Notes under the pieces: generated by a model
Told to the model about the DNA's origin: nothing
The model's database searches: none
Seen by the model: the letters and a program-made list of their open reading frames with translations, nothing else
In this document: positions 1 to 6,795 of the stretch, one piece after another
How the letters are laid out: every line of letters starts with the position of its first letter
Position numbering within the stretch: position 1 is the stretch's first letter
Source: JBEKTY01 sp049515555
Lineage (GTDB): Bacteria; Planctomycetota; Planctomycetia; Pirellulales; Thermoguttaceae
DNA length: 13,898 nt
NCBI GenBank assembly: GCA_049515555.1
Contig: JBEKTY010000191.1
Coordinates: forward strand, 1 to 13,898
Direction of reading: 5' to 3'
Program-made: the position numbers and the translations under genes

Positions 1-8
1 CCATTTTC

Positions 9-71
9 GACGGACGACGGGAGACGGACGACGGACGGGAGTGCTTCCGTCCGTCGTCCGTCGTCCGTCGT
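9..71. repeat. Inverted heptamer array forming a 16-bp hairpin
   Basis: Units close to GACGGAC run from position 9 to 38. Their complements (TCGTCCG units) run from 47 to 71. Positions 23-38 and 47-62 pair perfectly over 16 bp around an 8-nt loop. It precedes the first gene and could end a transcript entering from the left, but there is no T-run after it. I read it as one of the window's tandem heptamer arrays, here in inverted form. Confidence 0.75.
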
Positions 72-143
72 GGTTTTGGTGGGGCTCGCTGCCGCTCGAC
101 CCACCCTACGGGCCGCCGCCCTTCCTTGTTGCCCGAGAGTGAC

Positions 144-149
144 TATAAT
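144..149 (+). promoter_or_regulatory. Possible -10 box for the deacetylase-ThuA pair
   Basis: A perfect TATAAT sits about 70 bp before the preferred GTG start. No good -35 lies at the right distance: CTTCCT is at 17 bp, and the better TTGTTG is only 12 bp away. It overlaps an in-frame ATG at 148, which argues against that ATG as the start. Confidence 0.3.
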
Positions 150-190
150 GACAGTTCCTGCCGCGTGGCCCGCCCCTGGCGCTCCCCGCC

Positions 191-216
191 ATCGAACATT
201 CGAGCATCGAGCATTC
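191..216. repeat. Short CGAGCAT-type tandem repeat
   Basis: About three imperfect copies of a 7-8 bp unit (CGAACATT, CGAGCAT, CGAGCATT) lie directly before the GTG start at 220. The repeat occupies the place where a ribosome binding site would be expected, and no clear one is present. Confidence 0.55.
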
Positions 217-219
217 CCG

Positions 220-954
220 GTGAACGCTGAATTTCACGACAAGACGCGGCTGCACGTGATCGCGGTGGGGGCCCATCCCGACGACGTCGAGATCGCCTGC
301 GGCGGCACGCTGGCGAAGCTGGCCGGGCAAGGCTACCGCGTGGGCATCGTCGACCTCACCGACGGCGAGCCGACGCCTGGGTCGCCGGGTCCCGAGGTCC
401 GCCTGGCCGAGGCCCGCCGGGCGGCGGACACGCTGGGCGTGGCCGTGCGGGTCACGCTCGATCTGCCGAACCGGCGGCTGATGGATACCTTCGAGGCCCG
501 CCTGGCCTTGGCCCGCCAGTTCCGCAAGTATCGTCCCCTGCTGGTGATCGCCCTGGGCGGGCCCACGCCGCTGGCCTCGCCCGACCATTACCAGGCCCGG
601 CTGATCACCGAGGCGGCGGCGTTCTATTCGAAGCTGACCAAGTGGGACGAGCATTTCGAGGGCCTGCCGCCGCACGTTGTGCCCGCGCTCTTGTACTGCT
701 ATCTTGCTTTTCGGGCGCTGCAGCCGGCAGCCGAAATGCCGATCGTCGTGGACATCGGCGACGTGCTCGAGAAGAAGCTCGAAGCGGTTGCCTGTTACCG
801 CAGCCAGTTCCCGCCGGAGAAAGGACACGTGCTGGAGCGCTTTCGGGCCTACGCCGTGCAGCAGGGCATGGCGGCCGGCTTCGCGGCGGGCGAAGTGCTG
901 GGCAGCCCCACGCCTATCGGCACCACCGACCTGATGCGATTTTTTGTGCGTTGA
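220..954 (+). CDS. PIG-L family (LmbE/BshB-like) zinc deacetylase
   Basis: This is a 244-aa LmbE-type metal-dependent deacetylase. The family removes N-acetyl groups from GlcNAc-containing substrates; BshB members act in bacillithiol synthesis. The N-terminal AHPDD motif (residues 18-22) gives the zinc ligands His19 and Asp22, followed by the ECGGT-like loop ACGGT (26-30). The segment VDLTDGEPTPGSPGPEVR (44-61) matches the substrate loop of BshB1. The third zinc ligand should be His123, in SPDH, where most members have HPDH. I chose GTG at 220 because the family begins a few residues before the first strand; ATG at 148 would add repeat-coded sequence, and GTG at 256 is also possible. The ThuA gene follows after 30 bp, so the two are probably cotranscribed. 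The substrate is not predictable: no other bacillithiol gene is visible here. Confidence 0.85.
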   Translation: MNAEFHDKTRLHVIAVGAHPDDVEIACGGTLAKLAGQGYRVGIVDLTDGEPTPGSPGPEVRLAEARRAADTLGVAVRVTLDLPNRRLMDTFEARLALARQFRKYRPLLVIALGGPTPLASPDHYQARLITEAAAFYSKLTKWDEHFEGLPPHVVPALLYCYLAFRALQPAAEMPIVVDIGDVLEKKLEAVACYRSQFPPEKGHVLERFRAYAVQQGMAAGFAAGEVLGSPTPIGTTDLMRFFVR

Positions 955-974
955 GTGTTGTCACCCCTATTCTC

Positions 975-980
975 AAGGAG
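975..980 (+). promoter_or_regulatory. Shine-Dalgarno sequence for the ThuA gene
   Basis: AAGGAG sits four bases before ATG 985. It is one of only two clear Shine-Dalgarno sites in the window and it fixes this start, ruling out the longer open frame from 955. Confidence 0.75.
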
Positions 981-984
981 ACCC

Positions 985-1893
985 ATGATGAACTGCTACA
1001 GTCTGATCCGAGGGGCGCTGTGCGCGGCCTGTGTCGCCGCCGGGATGTTGCCGGGCTGGCGGGCCGAGGCCGCCCCGCCCGGCGTAACGCCGGAGGAGAT
1101 CAAGAAAATCGAGGCCGCCGTGCCCCAGAAAGCCACGGTCACGCCCGCCCAGCCGCACCGCATCCTCGTCTTCAATCTGACCGAGGGATTCCACCACGAT
1201 TCGATTCCCATCGGCTCCAAGGCCATGGAGATCATGGGCCACGCCACGGGCGTCTTCTCCACGACCGACTCCGAAGACATGGCCATTTTCTCGCCCGAGA
1301 AGCTCAAGCCGTTCTGTGCGATCATCTTGAACAACACGACGCAACTGAAGTTCAAGGACCCCGCCCAGCGCGAGGCCCTGTTGGACTTCGTCAAGGGCGG
1401 CAAGGGGCTGGTGGGCTTCCACTCGGCCACCGATAACTTCCCCACCTGGCCCGAGGGGCAAAAACTGATCGGGGCCACTTTCGCCGGGCATCCCTGGGGC
1501 CATATTCCCATCAAGCTCGACGATCCGGCCAACCCCCTGCTCAAGGCCTTCGATGGCAAGGGCTTCTGGATCAACGACGAGATCTACAAGTTCGGCCAGC
1601 CCTATTCCCGCGAAAAGCTGCGGGTGCTGCTGAGCATGGACATGAGCCGCATGAAGGACAAGAAGGAGTGCCGCCCGGACGGCGACCAGGCGGTGGCCTG
1701 GATTCAGCAGGTGGGCAAGGGCCGCGTGTTCTACTGCTCGCTGGGCCACGTGCACCAGATTTTTTACAACCCCGTCATCCTGAAGTTTTATTTGGACGGG
1801 ATCCAGTACGCCCTGGGCGACCTGAAGGCCGATGCCACCCCCAGCGCCGAGCTGTCCCCGCAGCCCGAGGCGGCCCTGGCGCCCGAGAAGTAG
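985..1893 (+). CDS. Secreted ThuA-domain protein
   Basis: This is a 302-aa protein with a Sec signal peptide (residues 1-29, likely cut after AEA) and one ThuA-like domain of the class I glutamine-amidotransferase fold. Typical ThuA signatures are visible: RILVFNLTEGFHHDS (59-73), FVKGGKGLVGFHSATDNF in mid-domain, the GHPWGH segment, and the C-terminal GKGRVFYCSLGH strand. The tail after about residue 280 is Pro/Ala/Glu-rich and looks disordered. ThuA proteins are tied to sugar (trehalose) use, but their biochemical activity is poorly defined; exported copies are abundant in planctomycetes. The start is well supported by AAGGAG at 975-980, four bases before ATG 985; the next codon, at 988, is also ATG. 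It lies 30 bp behind the deacetylase gene and is probably in the same operon. A role in processing external carbohydrate is inference from the signal peptide and family. Confidence 0.88.
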   Translation: MMNCYSLIRGALCAACVAAGMLPGWRAEAAPPGVTPEEIKKIEAAVPQKATVTPAQPHRILVFNLTEGFHHDSIPIGSKAMEIMGHATGVFSTTDSEDMAIFSPEKLKPFCAIILNNTTQLKFKDPAQREALLDFVKGGKGLVGFHSATDNFPTWPEGQKLIGATFAGHPWGHIPIKLDDPANPLLKAFDGKGFWINDEIYKFGQPYSREKLRVLLSMDMSRMKDKKECRPDGDQAVAWIQQVGKGRVFYCSLGHVHQIFYNPVILKFYLDGIQYALGDLKADATPSAELSPQPEAALAPEK

Positions 1894-1896
1894 AGA

Positions 1897-2040
1897 GCGG
1901 TCAGCAGTCAGCGGTCAGCAGGCCGTAGGGTGGGACAAGCGCAGCGCAATCCCACCGACGGTTAGCCTACAGCGGCAAGTTCAGCGCCGGTCTTAGCTGA
2001 CCGCCGAAAGCTGACCGCTGAAAGCTGACCGCTAACAGCT
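1897..2040. terminator. Inverted heptamer arrays between convergent genes
   Basis: Units GCGGTCA and GCAGTCA alternate at 1897-1917. Units GCTGACC followed by GCCGAAA or GCTGAAA run at 1996-2040. The left string contains GCGGTCAGC and the right string contains its complement GCTGACCGC three times, so a transcript through here could fold into several alternative hairpins. It separates the convergent ThuA and pseudouridine synthase genes and could act as a two-way terminator. No T-run is present, so termination is inferred from position only. The arrays themselves are plain. Confidence 0.5.
1929..1956. repeat. Short palindrome GGTGGGA...TCCCACC
   Basis: A 7-bp inverted repeat (GGTGGGA 1929-1935, TCCCACC 1950-1956) flanks a 14-nt GC-rich core. 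Part of the motif, CCCACCCTACG, recurs in inverse sense near position 100, which suggests an interspersed palindromic repeat family. Confidence 0.55.
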
Positions 2041-2042
2041 CA

Positions 2043-3044
2043 TTACCGATACTCCCGCAGCTCGGCCAGCACGCCGGCCATGTCGGCCGGCATGGGGGCC
2101 TCGATCTCGAGCGGCTGGCCGGAGCGCGGGTGAACCAATCGCACCCTCCGCGCGTGCAGCGCCTGCCGATTGAGCAGTACCAGACCGTCCTGCGGATCCC
2201 GGCGGATTTCGCCCCGCGTGATCTCGGCCCGGCCGCCGTACTGCCGGTCGCACAACACGGGAAAACCGGCGTGCGCCAGGTGCACGCGGATCTGGTGCGT
2301 GCGGCCGGTCTTGGGCAGCACGCGCAGTGCCGCAAAGCCGTCGAACCGCTCGATTACCTCGTAGAAGGTCTCGGCCGTCCGCCCGGCGGAGCGGTCGCGG
2401 ACCGTCGCCATCTTCTCGCGGTGCAGCGGATGCACGGCGATCGAGCGGTCGACCACGTCGCGGTCGCGGTCGGGCCGGCCCGCCACCAGGGCGAAGTATT
2501 CCTTCTCGATCGAGCGGGCCTGGAACTGGGCCGCCAGCCGGGCGTGCGCCGCGTCGCTGCGGGCGACCAGGATCACCCCGCTGGTGTCGCGGTCCAGGCG
2601 GTGGACGATGCCCGGGCGGAGCGGCCCGCCGCTCTGGCTCAGCCCTGGCCCGAAATGAAATTGCAACGCGCCGGCTAGCGTGCCCGACCAATGCCCCCGC
2701 GCCGGATGCACCACCATCCCCGGCGGCTTGTTCACCACCACCAAGTCTTCGTCCTCGTACAGGATATCCAATGGGATTGCTTCAGGCCGGGGCGCCTGAC
2801 GCGGGATCTCCGGCGGCAGGAAGCAAACCCGCTGGCCGGCACGCACGTGGTACGCCGGCTTGCCGCCCTTGCCGTCGATCGTCACGCCGCCGGCCGAAAT
2901 CACCCGCCGCAGATGAGCCCGACTGTAATCATGAAAATGAATGGTCAGAAGTACGTCCAGCCGCAGGCCCGCCTCGGGCTCGGCTACGCAGAACTCGACC
3001 GGCCGGAGCGGCGGTCCCCCGGCGGAATCAGGTGTCAGTGACAT
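2043..3044 (-). CDS. RluA-family 23S rRNA pseudouridine synthase
   Basis: This is a 333-aa enzyme that isomerises uridine to pseudouridine, most likely in 23S rRNA (RluD-like). An S4 RNA-binding domain covers about residues 25-75 (LRLDVLL, SRAHLRRVI, GGVTIDG). The catalytic domain follows: LYEDEDLVVVNKPPGMVVHP (95-114), then HRLDRDTSG (148-156) with the presumed catalytic Asp151, then KTGRTHQIRVHL near residue 245. Length and domain order are normal for RluD, but RluA-family members share all these motifs, so the target site is open. I start it at ATG 3044: the open frame extends upstream only through tandem-repeat sequence with no homology signal. No Shine-Dalgarno site is evident. It lies 122 bp downstream of the TPR membrane protein gene, with an octamer array between them. 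Confidence 0.93.
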   Translation of the reverse strand: MSLTPDSAGGPPLRPVEFCVAEPEAGLRLDVLLTIHFHDYSRAHLRRVISAGGVTIDGKGGKPAYHVRAGQRVCFLPPEIPRQAPRPEAIPLDILYEDEDLVVVNKPPGMVVHPARGHWSGTLAGALQFHFGPGLSQSGGPLRPGIVHRLDRDTSGVILVARSDAAHARLAAQFQARSIEKEYFALVAGRPDRDRDVVDRSIAVHPLHREKMATVRDRSAGRTAETFYEVIERFDGFAALRVLPKTGRTHQIRVHLAHAGFPVLCDRQYGGRAEITRGEIRRDPQDGLVLLNRQALHARRVRLVHPRSGQPLEIEAPMPADMAGVLAELREYR

Positions 3045-3066
3045 CGGAGGGCCCCCGGGTAGGAAA

Positions 3067-3193
3067 GACGCGGGGACGCGGAGACGCGGAGAGTACCGAT
3101 GTCCTGCGTGTCCTCGTGTCTCCGCGTCCCCCCGTCTCCGTGTCTCCGTGTCTCCGAGTCCCCCCGTCACCGCGTCCCCGCGTCCCCGCGTCC
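3067..3193. repeat. Octamer array (CGCGTCCC/CGTGTCTC) with inverted arm
   Basis: From about 3113 to 3193 the sequence is a run of 8-bp units of the form CGNGTCNC, ending in three CGCGTCCC copies. At 3067-3090 the complementary unit GACGCGG(A/G) appears three times, so the two arms can pair around a roughly 25-nt spacer. The array fills the gap between the TPR gene and the rRNA pseudouridine synthase gene. It also contains the last codons and the stop of the TPR gene. Confidence 0.8.
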
Positions 3194-4036
3194 CTTCTCC
3201 GGCGCGTCCTTCTTGGGCGAAGGCCCCGTCACGTCCTTCTTGTCCTGGCTCTTCGGCGCCGACGCCGGCTTGGCCGACTCCTTGTCCTTGGCCTCTTTCG
3301 CCGCCTTCTCCACAATCGCATTGCCGAACGACGAAGGATACTTCAGCACCGACTCGTCGGGCGGGTTCTCCGGCAGCGGGCCATAGCGGTCTTTGGCGGC
3401 CGGAGCGGCCGACTCCTTCGGCGGCTTCGGACGGTAGGCCGCAAACTGGTCGTAAAACCATTTCGTGCCCTCCGTCTTCAGGTCGCTCACCCGCTGCTCG
3501 GCGGCCGCCTTGAACATCCCCTGCGGCCAGGTCTTGCTTAGCTGCTCGTAGCAGGCGATGGCTTCGTCCAGCTTGCCTTGGGCCTCCAGCGTGCGGGCCG
3601 CGCCGAACAGCGCCCGCTGCCGGAGCATCGGCGACTGGGCCGCCGCCAGCATGGCCTGGTATCGCTCGAGCGCCTGGCTCAGACTCTCGGCCGCGGCGGC
3701 CTTGTCGTGAAACAGCTCCTCGCAGCCGGCGAACAGGTAGCGATCAGCGGCCAGGACCTCGGCCCATTGGCCGGCGGAAGTGCCCGGGTAAATCTTGCCG
3801 ATGCGGTCGAGCTCCTCGGGGCTGGTGGCCGCGAAGGGCCATTTCACGCTCCGCCAGGCCTCGGCCGCGTAGCTCTCCGAGCGGCTGCGCCACACGGCCA
3901 GGGCCACGACGGCCACCACCACCAGCAGCATCGCGCCCAGGATGGCGTTCTGATAGGGCTTGAACTGTTCCAGCTTCGCCCCCAGCCAATCGGCCAAGGC
4001 GTTGGTGTGCAGATCGTGCCGCCGCTCGCGCTTCAT
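3167..4036 (-). CDS. Membrane-anchored TPR-like protein
   Basis: This is a 289-aa protein with a short basic N-terminus (MKRERRHD), one transmembrane helix at about 31-49 (AILGAMLLVVVAVVALAVW) and a helical domain outside the membrane. Residues of about 125-190 include a TPR-like unit (GAARTLEAQGKLDEAIACYEQL). The layout of one N-terminal anchor followed by a TPR-like fold recalls YfgM-type proteins, which work with secretion or envelope-folding machinery; that link is inference. The C-terminal 60 residues are rich in Lys, Ala, Pro and Asp and look disordered. The final residues (about GRGDAGTR) and the TGA stop are read from the octamer array, so the natural end may once have differed. ATG 4036 is preceded by no Shine-Dalgarno site but by a good promoter at 4078-4107. 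It is probably cotranscribed with the downstream pseudouridine synthase gene. Confidence 0.78.
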   Translation of the reverse strand: MKRERRHDLHTNALADWLGAKLEQFKPYQNAILGAMLLVVVAVVALAVWRSRSESYAAEAWRSVKWPFAATSPEELDRIGKIYPGTSAGQWAEVLAADRYLFAGCEELFHDKAAAAESLSQALERYQAMLAAAQSPMLRQRALFGAARTLEAQGKLDEAIACYEQLSKTWPQGMFKAAAEQRVSDLKTEGTKWFYDQFAAYRPKPPKESAAPAAKDRYGPLPENPPDESVLKYPSSFGNAIVEKAAKEAKDKESAKPASAPKSQDKKDVTGPSPKKDAPEKGRGDAGTR

Positions 4037-4077
4037 GGTTCAATACCCGTCGAGGAAGGGGGACTCAAAGACGTTTC

Positions 4078-4107
4078 AGTATAGGGCGGTTGCGGCGGGG
4101 GCGTCAA
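4078..4107 (-). promoter_or_regulatory. Sigma70-type promoter for the TPR gene
   Basis: On the minus strand TTGACG (4107-4102) and TATACT (4083-4078) are 18 bp apart. Transcription would start near 4071, leaving a 5' leader of about 35 nt before ATG 4036. It is the best promoter match in the window. Confidence 0.55.
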
Positions 4108-4303
4108 GACGGAAGGCGGAAGCATAGGGGTAACGCAGAGATTTTTTTGGGGCCCAAATTGAATTGGATAGCCGCAGTTGGCGATTATCAAGTGGAGGCA
4201 CTGTGAAGTTGCCGCCGGGCAGATCAACGATGTGTAGAACAACGAGAGGCCGCTTTTGGGGCGGGGGGGCTTTCGGGCCGGCGGGCCGGTCGGCTACAAT
4301 CTG
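4108..4303. other. Divergent spacer without a recognised gene
   Basis: This stretch between the divergent TPR and yhaM genes holds a T7 run at 4142-4148, G-rich sequence at 4257-4290 and a possible -10 box at 4295. Open frames crossing it are short, composed partly of repeats and resemble no family I know. I see no gene here. Confidence 0.5.
4295..4300 (+). promoter_or_regulatory. Possible -10 box for yhaM
   Basis: TACAAT lies 112 bp before the yhaM start, just ahead of the tandem arrays. The -35 region is poor (TTCGGG at 17 bp). If used, the leader RNA would contain all three arrays. Confidence 0.3.
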
Positions 4304-4412
4304 TCAGTTGGCAGTTGGCAGTTTTCAGTTGGCAGTCTTCATCCTTCCGCCTTCATCCTTCCGCCTTCATCCCTAATCCCTAAATCCCCAAATCCCTAAA
4401 TCCCCAAATCCC
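4304..4412. repeat. Three different tandem arrays abutting yhaM
   Basis: Three arrays follow one another. CAGTTGG heptamers lie at about 4304-4336. A 14-bp unit, CTTCATC plus CTTCCGC, lies at 4337-4372. An octamer AAATCCCC/AAATCCCT lies at 4374-4412. The last array ends at the base before the yhaM ATG, leaving no room for a Shine-Dalgarno site. Confidence 0.8.
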
Positions 4413-5411
4413 ATGTCCCTCATCCCGCTCATCCCGCTATCCGCTCTGACTCCGGGCCAGGAGGCCGACATGTTCGTGCTGATGACGGCCAAGGAGCAGC
4501 TTTCGACCCGCGAGGGGAAGCCGTATTATCGGGTGGGCTTTCGCGATCGGGGCCGCGAGGTGTCGTTTCCGATCTGGAACGACTCGCCGTGGGCGGCCGA
4601 GTGCCAGAAGCGATGGACGCCCGGGGTGTTCTACAAGGTGCGGGCCGCGTATCGCGAGAGCAGCTATGGTCCGCAGTTGGAGATCCGCAAGATTCGCGAG
4701 GTCTGCCCGGCCGACGCCGCCGACGGGTTCGACCCGACGATGTGCCTGCCGCAGTCGCGATTCGAGCCGGAGCGGATGCTCGAGGAGTTGCTGGGCCTGG
4801 TCGCGGAGCGGATCACCGATCCGGCCTTGCAGGCGTTGGTGCGGGGGATGTTGACCGAGAACCGCGAGGCGGTGCTGCGCTCTCCCGCCGCCCGGCACAA
4901 TCATCACGCCTTCGTGGGCGGATTGCTGGAGCACACGCTGAGCGTTGCGCGATCGGCCGTCTTTCTGGCCGACCGTTACGCCGAATATTATCCGGACTTG
5001 AAGCCGCCGCTGGACCGCTCGCTGGTGGTGGCGGGGGCCGTGTTGCACGACATCGGCAAGCTCCGCGAGCTGGATCAGCGGCCGGAGGGCACGACCTACA
5101 CGGCGGCCGGGGCGCTGGTGGGCCACCTGCTGATGGGCCGCGACATGGTCCGCGAGGCGGCGGGCCGCTGGCCCCTCGCCGCCGATACGCTGCTGCGGCT
5201 GGAGCACTTGATCATCGCCCATCAGCGGCTGCCGGAATGGGGCTCGCCCAAGCCGCCCATGACGCCCGAGGCCCTGATCGTGCATTACTGCGACGACCTG
5301 GACGCCAAGTACTCGATGATGGCCGCAATCCTGGCGGCCGACACGAACCCGGGGCCGGTAACGTCGAAGAAGAACGTGCTCATGCAGCAGGTTTATAAGG
5401 GCGTTGAGTGA
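4413..5411 (+). CDS. YhaM-like 3'-5' exoribonuclease (OB fold + HD domain)
   Basis: This is a 332-aa protein with the two-domain plan of YhaM, a metal-dependent 3'-to-5' exonuclease acting on RNA and single-stranded DNA. An N-terminal OB-type nucleic-acid-binding domain covers about residues 12-98 (LTPGQEADMFVLMTAKEQL, KPYYRVGFRDRG). The HD-type phosphohydrolase domain follows: HNHHAFVGGLLEHTLSVAR (162-180), VLHDIGKL (210-217) with the His212-Asp213 pair, GHLLMG (237-242), IIAHQ (267-271) and a late HYCDDLDAK (291-299). All metal ligands expected for the family appear present. Start ATG 4413 fits the family, which begins just before the OB fold; the first residues (SLIPLIPL) are coded by a small CTCATCCCG duplication continuing the upstream repeat. 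It is a single-gene unit between divergent and convergent neighbours. Confidence 0.85.
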   Translation: MSLIPLIPLSALTPGQEADMFVLMTAKEQLSTREGKPYYRVGFRDRGREVSFPIWNDSPWAAECQKRWTPGVFYKVRAAYRESSYGPQLEIRKIREVCPADAADGFDPTMCLPQSRFEPERMLEELLGLVAERITDPALQALVRGMLTENREAVLRSPAARHNHHAFVGGLLEHTLSVARSAVFLADRYAEYYPDLKPPLDRSLVVAGAVLHDIGKLRELDQRPEGTTYTAAGALVGHLLMGRDMVREAAGRWPLAADTLLRLEHLIIAHQRLPEWGSPKPPMTPEALIVHYCDDLDAKYSMMAAILAADTNPGPVTSKKNVLMQQVYKGVE

Positions 5412-5463
5412 CCGCCAGGACCGCCGGCGGGCAGCCACGTCGCGCTGCTCCGTAAGCTGCCGA

Positions 5464-5494
5464 CGTCCCCGTCCGGCCTTGTGCCGGCGGGACG
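5464..5494 (+). terminator. Hairpin after yhaM
   Basis: CGTCCC (5464-5469) pairs with GGGACG (5489-5494), and CCGGC (5473-5477) with GCCGG (5483-5487), with a small internal bulge and a 5-nt loop. It lies about 50 bp past the yhaM stop. Only a weak T-rich stretch follows, so terminator function is tentative. Confidence 0.35.
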
Positions 5495-5599
5495 CTGATT
5501 TGTGACTACTTCGGCAGCCTCCTATAATTCTCGTCTTCCGGTGGCGTCCGCGGCGCGAGCCGCGAGTTGGCCGCGTGCTCGCGCCTTATGGGCGGACAA

Positions 5600-5659
5600 C
5601 GTATCCGGCACACTCCGTGTGCCGCATTTGCCATCGGCACACGGAGTGTGCCGGATACG
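5600..5659. repeat. Perfect 24-bp palindrome with nested hairpins
   Basis: Positions 5600-5623 and 5636-5659 are exact inverted copies separated by 12 nt. Each arm contains the core GGCACACTCCGTGTGCC or its complement, which is itself a 7-bp hairpin. The same 17-bp core occurs twice more at 13591-13607 and 13623-13639. It sits between the convergent yhaM and prmC genes, one base before the prmC stop codon, and may also terminate transcription. The layout resembles paired REP elements in enterobacteria. Confidence 0.85.
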
Positions 5660-5660
5660 C

Positions 5661-6536
5661 TTACTTTCGCCGGGCACGCACTACGCGCGGCAGGCGGGCG
5701 AGGTCTTTGATGGTGGGGGCCGGCTCCAATCGCGGCTCGGCGGCCAGGATGGCCAGAGCGGCGTCGTGGATCATGGGACTGATCTCGACGAGCAGATGGC
5801 CGCCGGGGGCCAGATGCTCCGCGGCCTGGGGGACGAGCCGCTGGATGGCCTCGGTGCCGCGCGGGCCGGCCAGGAGGGCCGCGCGGGGCTCGTAGTCTTT
5901 CACGTCCCGCGGCAGCCGCTCGTACTCTGCCGTGCTGACGTAAGGCGGATTGCTAAGGATGAAGTCGAACTGCCGACGGGGGTCGATCCCGGCGAGCAGA
6001 TCGCCCTGGAGGAACTCGATCTGCCCGGCCACCTTGTGCCCGGCAGCGTTGGCCGCGGCGATCTGGAGGGCGGCGGGGCTCGAGTCGATGGCCGTGACCT
6101 TGGCCGCCGGCAGATGCTTCGCGGCGCAGATGGCCAGCACGCCGCTGCCGGTGCCCACGTCGGCGATCGCCGGCGGCGGCTCGGCCGGCCGGCCCTTGAC
6201 CAGGTCCAGGAGGGCGACCACCAGCAGCTCGGTTTCCGGGCGGGGGATCAACACGCCGGGCCCGACCTTGAACTCGAGCGAATAGAACTCGCGGCGACCG
6301 ACGAGATAGGCCACCGGGGCCCCCTCGGCGCGGCGGCGAACCAGGTCGCGGAAGGCCGCCCGCCGCTCATCCCCCGGCACGTCCTCGAACGACGTGTACA
6401 GCTCGATCCGCCGGCAGCCCAAGGCCTCGGCCAGCAGCACCTCGGCATCCAGCCGCGGGCAGTCGGCGCCATGCGACTTCAGGAAGTCGGTCGTCCACTG
6501 CAACAGGCGGCCGACGGTCCACGGCTGGCTGGACAT
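5661..6536 (-). CDS. prmC: PrmC, release-factor glutamine N5-methyltransferase
   Basis: This is a 291-aa SAM-dependent enzyme that methylates the glutamine of the GGQ motif in release factors, raising termination efficiency. The N-terminal helical domain (1-85) contains the conserved PVAYLVGRREFYSLEF region. The linker GVLIPRPETE (94-103) is a PrmC hallmark. The Rossmann methyltransferase core follows: SAM motif DVGTGSG (126-132), acidic AIDSS (149-153) and the catalytic NPPY (196-199) that holds the substrate glutamine. Length is normal. ATG 6536 is the first codon of the open frame with family similarity, and no Shine-Dalgarno site precedes it. Its substrate gene prfA is directly upstream, but 259 bp of repeats and a possible private promoter lie between, so coupling to prfA may be loose. 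Confidence 0.95.
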   Translation of the reverse strand: MSSQPWTVGRLLQWTTDFLKSHGADCPRLDAEVLLAEALGCRRIELYTSFEDVPGDERRAAFRDLVRRRAEGAPVAYLVGRREFYSLEFKVGPGVLIPRPETELLVVALLDLVKGRPAEPPPAIADVGTGSGVLAICAAKHLPAAKVTAIDSSPAALQIAAANAAGHKVAGQIEFLQGDLLAGIDPRRQFDFILSNPPYVSTAEYERLPRDVKDYEPRAALLAGPRGTEAIQRLVPQAAEHLAPGGHLLVEISPMIHDAALAILAAEPRLEPAPTIKDLARLPRVVRARRK

Positions 6537-6537
6537 G

Positions 6538-6649
6538 GGGGAGGGGTTGAGGGGTTAGGGGATGAGGGGATGAGGGGATGAGGGGTTGAGGGGACGAGGA
6601 GTTAGGGGTTGAGGGGATGAGGGGTTAAGGGTTGAAGGGATGAGGGGGA
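6538..6649. repeat. G-rich octamer array (AGGGGATG/AGGGGTTG)
   Basis: About fourteen imperfect copies of an 8-bp unit, mostly AGGGGATG or AGGGGTTG, start one base upstream of the prmC start codon. G4 runs recur every 8 bp on the + strand, which is the template strand for prmC. That layout is compatible with G-quadruplex formation. Confidence 0.8.
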
Positions 6650-6695
6650 AGCTAGGAGTTAGGATTTAGGATTGGGGAGCGTTGACCACGCGCTC

Positions 6696-6724
6696 AGTAT
6701 AAGGTATGAGTGCAGAAGCCCCAA
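6696..6724 (-). promoter_or_regulatory. Possible promoter for prmC
   Basis: On the minus strand TTGGGG (6724-6719) and TATACT (6701-6696) are spaced 17 bp apart, inside the prfA-prmC spacer and between its two arrays. It would give prmC a transcript of its own with a leader of about 150 nt containing the C-rich copy of the octamer array. Confidence 0.35.
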
Positions 6725-6752
6725 TAGCTGGCGGGTATCAGCCGCCGGCCCG

Positions 6753-6795
6753 CCAATCCCCAATCCCCAATCCCCAATCCCCAATCCCCAATCCC
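6753..6795. repeat. CCCCAAT heptamer array at the prfA stop
   Basis: Five to six copies of CCCCAAT end at the base before the prfA stop codon (minus-strand TGA at 6798-6796). The unit is the same as a published cyanobacterial STRR unit, CCCCA(A/G)T, cited from memory. Confidence 0.8.

Noticed and set aside
2327..3541. 404-aa open frame on + opposite the pseudouridine synthase and TPR genes
   Set aside because: Its composition is Arg/Pro/Ser-rich, as expected from the reverse phase of high-GC genes, and the opposite strand has clear family motifs.
6682..6703. Possible + strand promoter TTGACC...TATAAG
   Set aside because: The spacing is only 10 bp and no + strand gene follows; the minus-strand reading with a 17-bp spacer is better.
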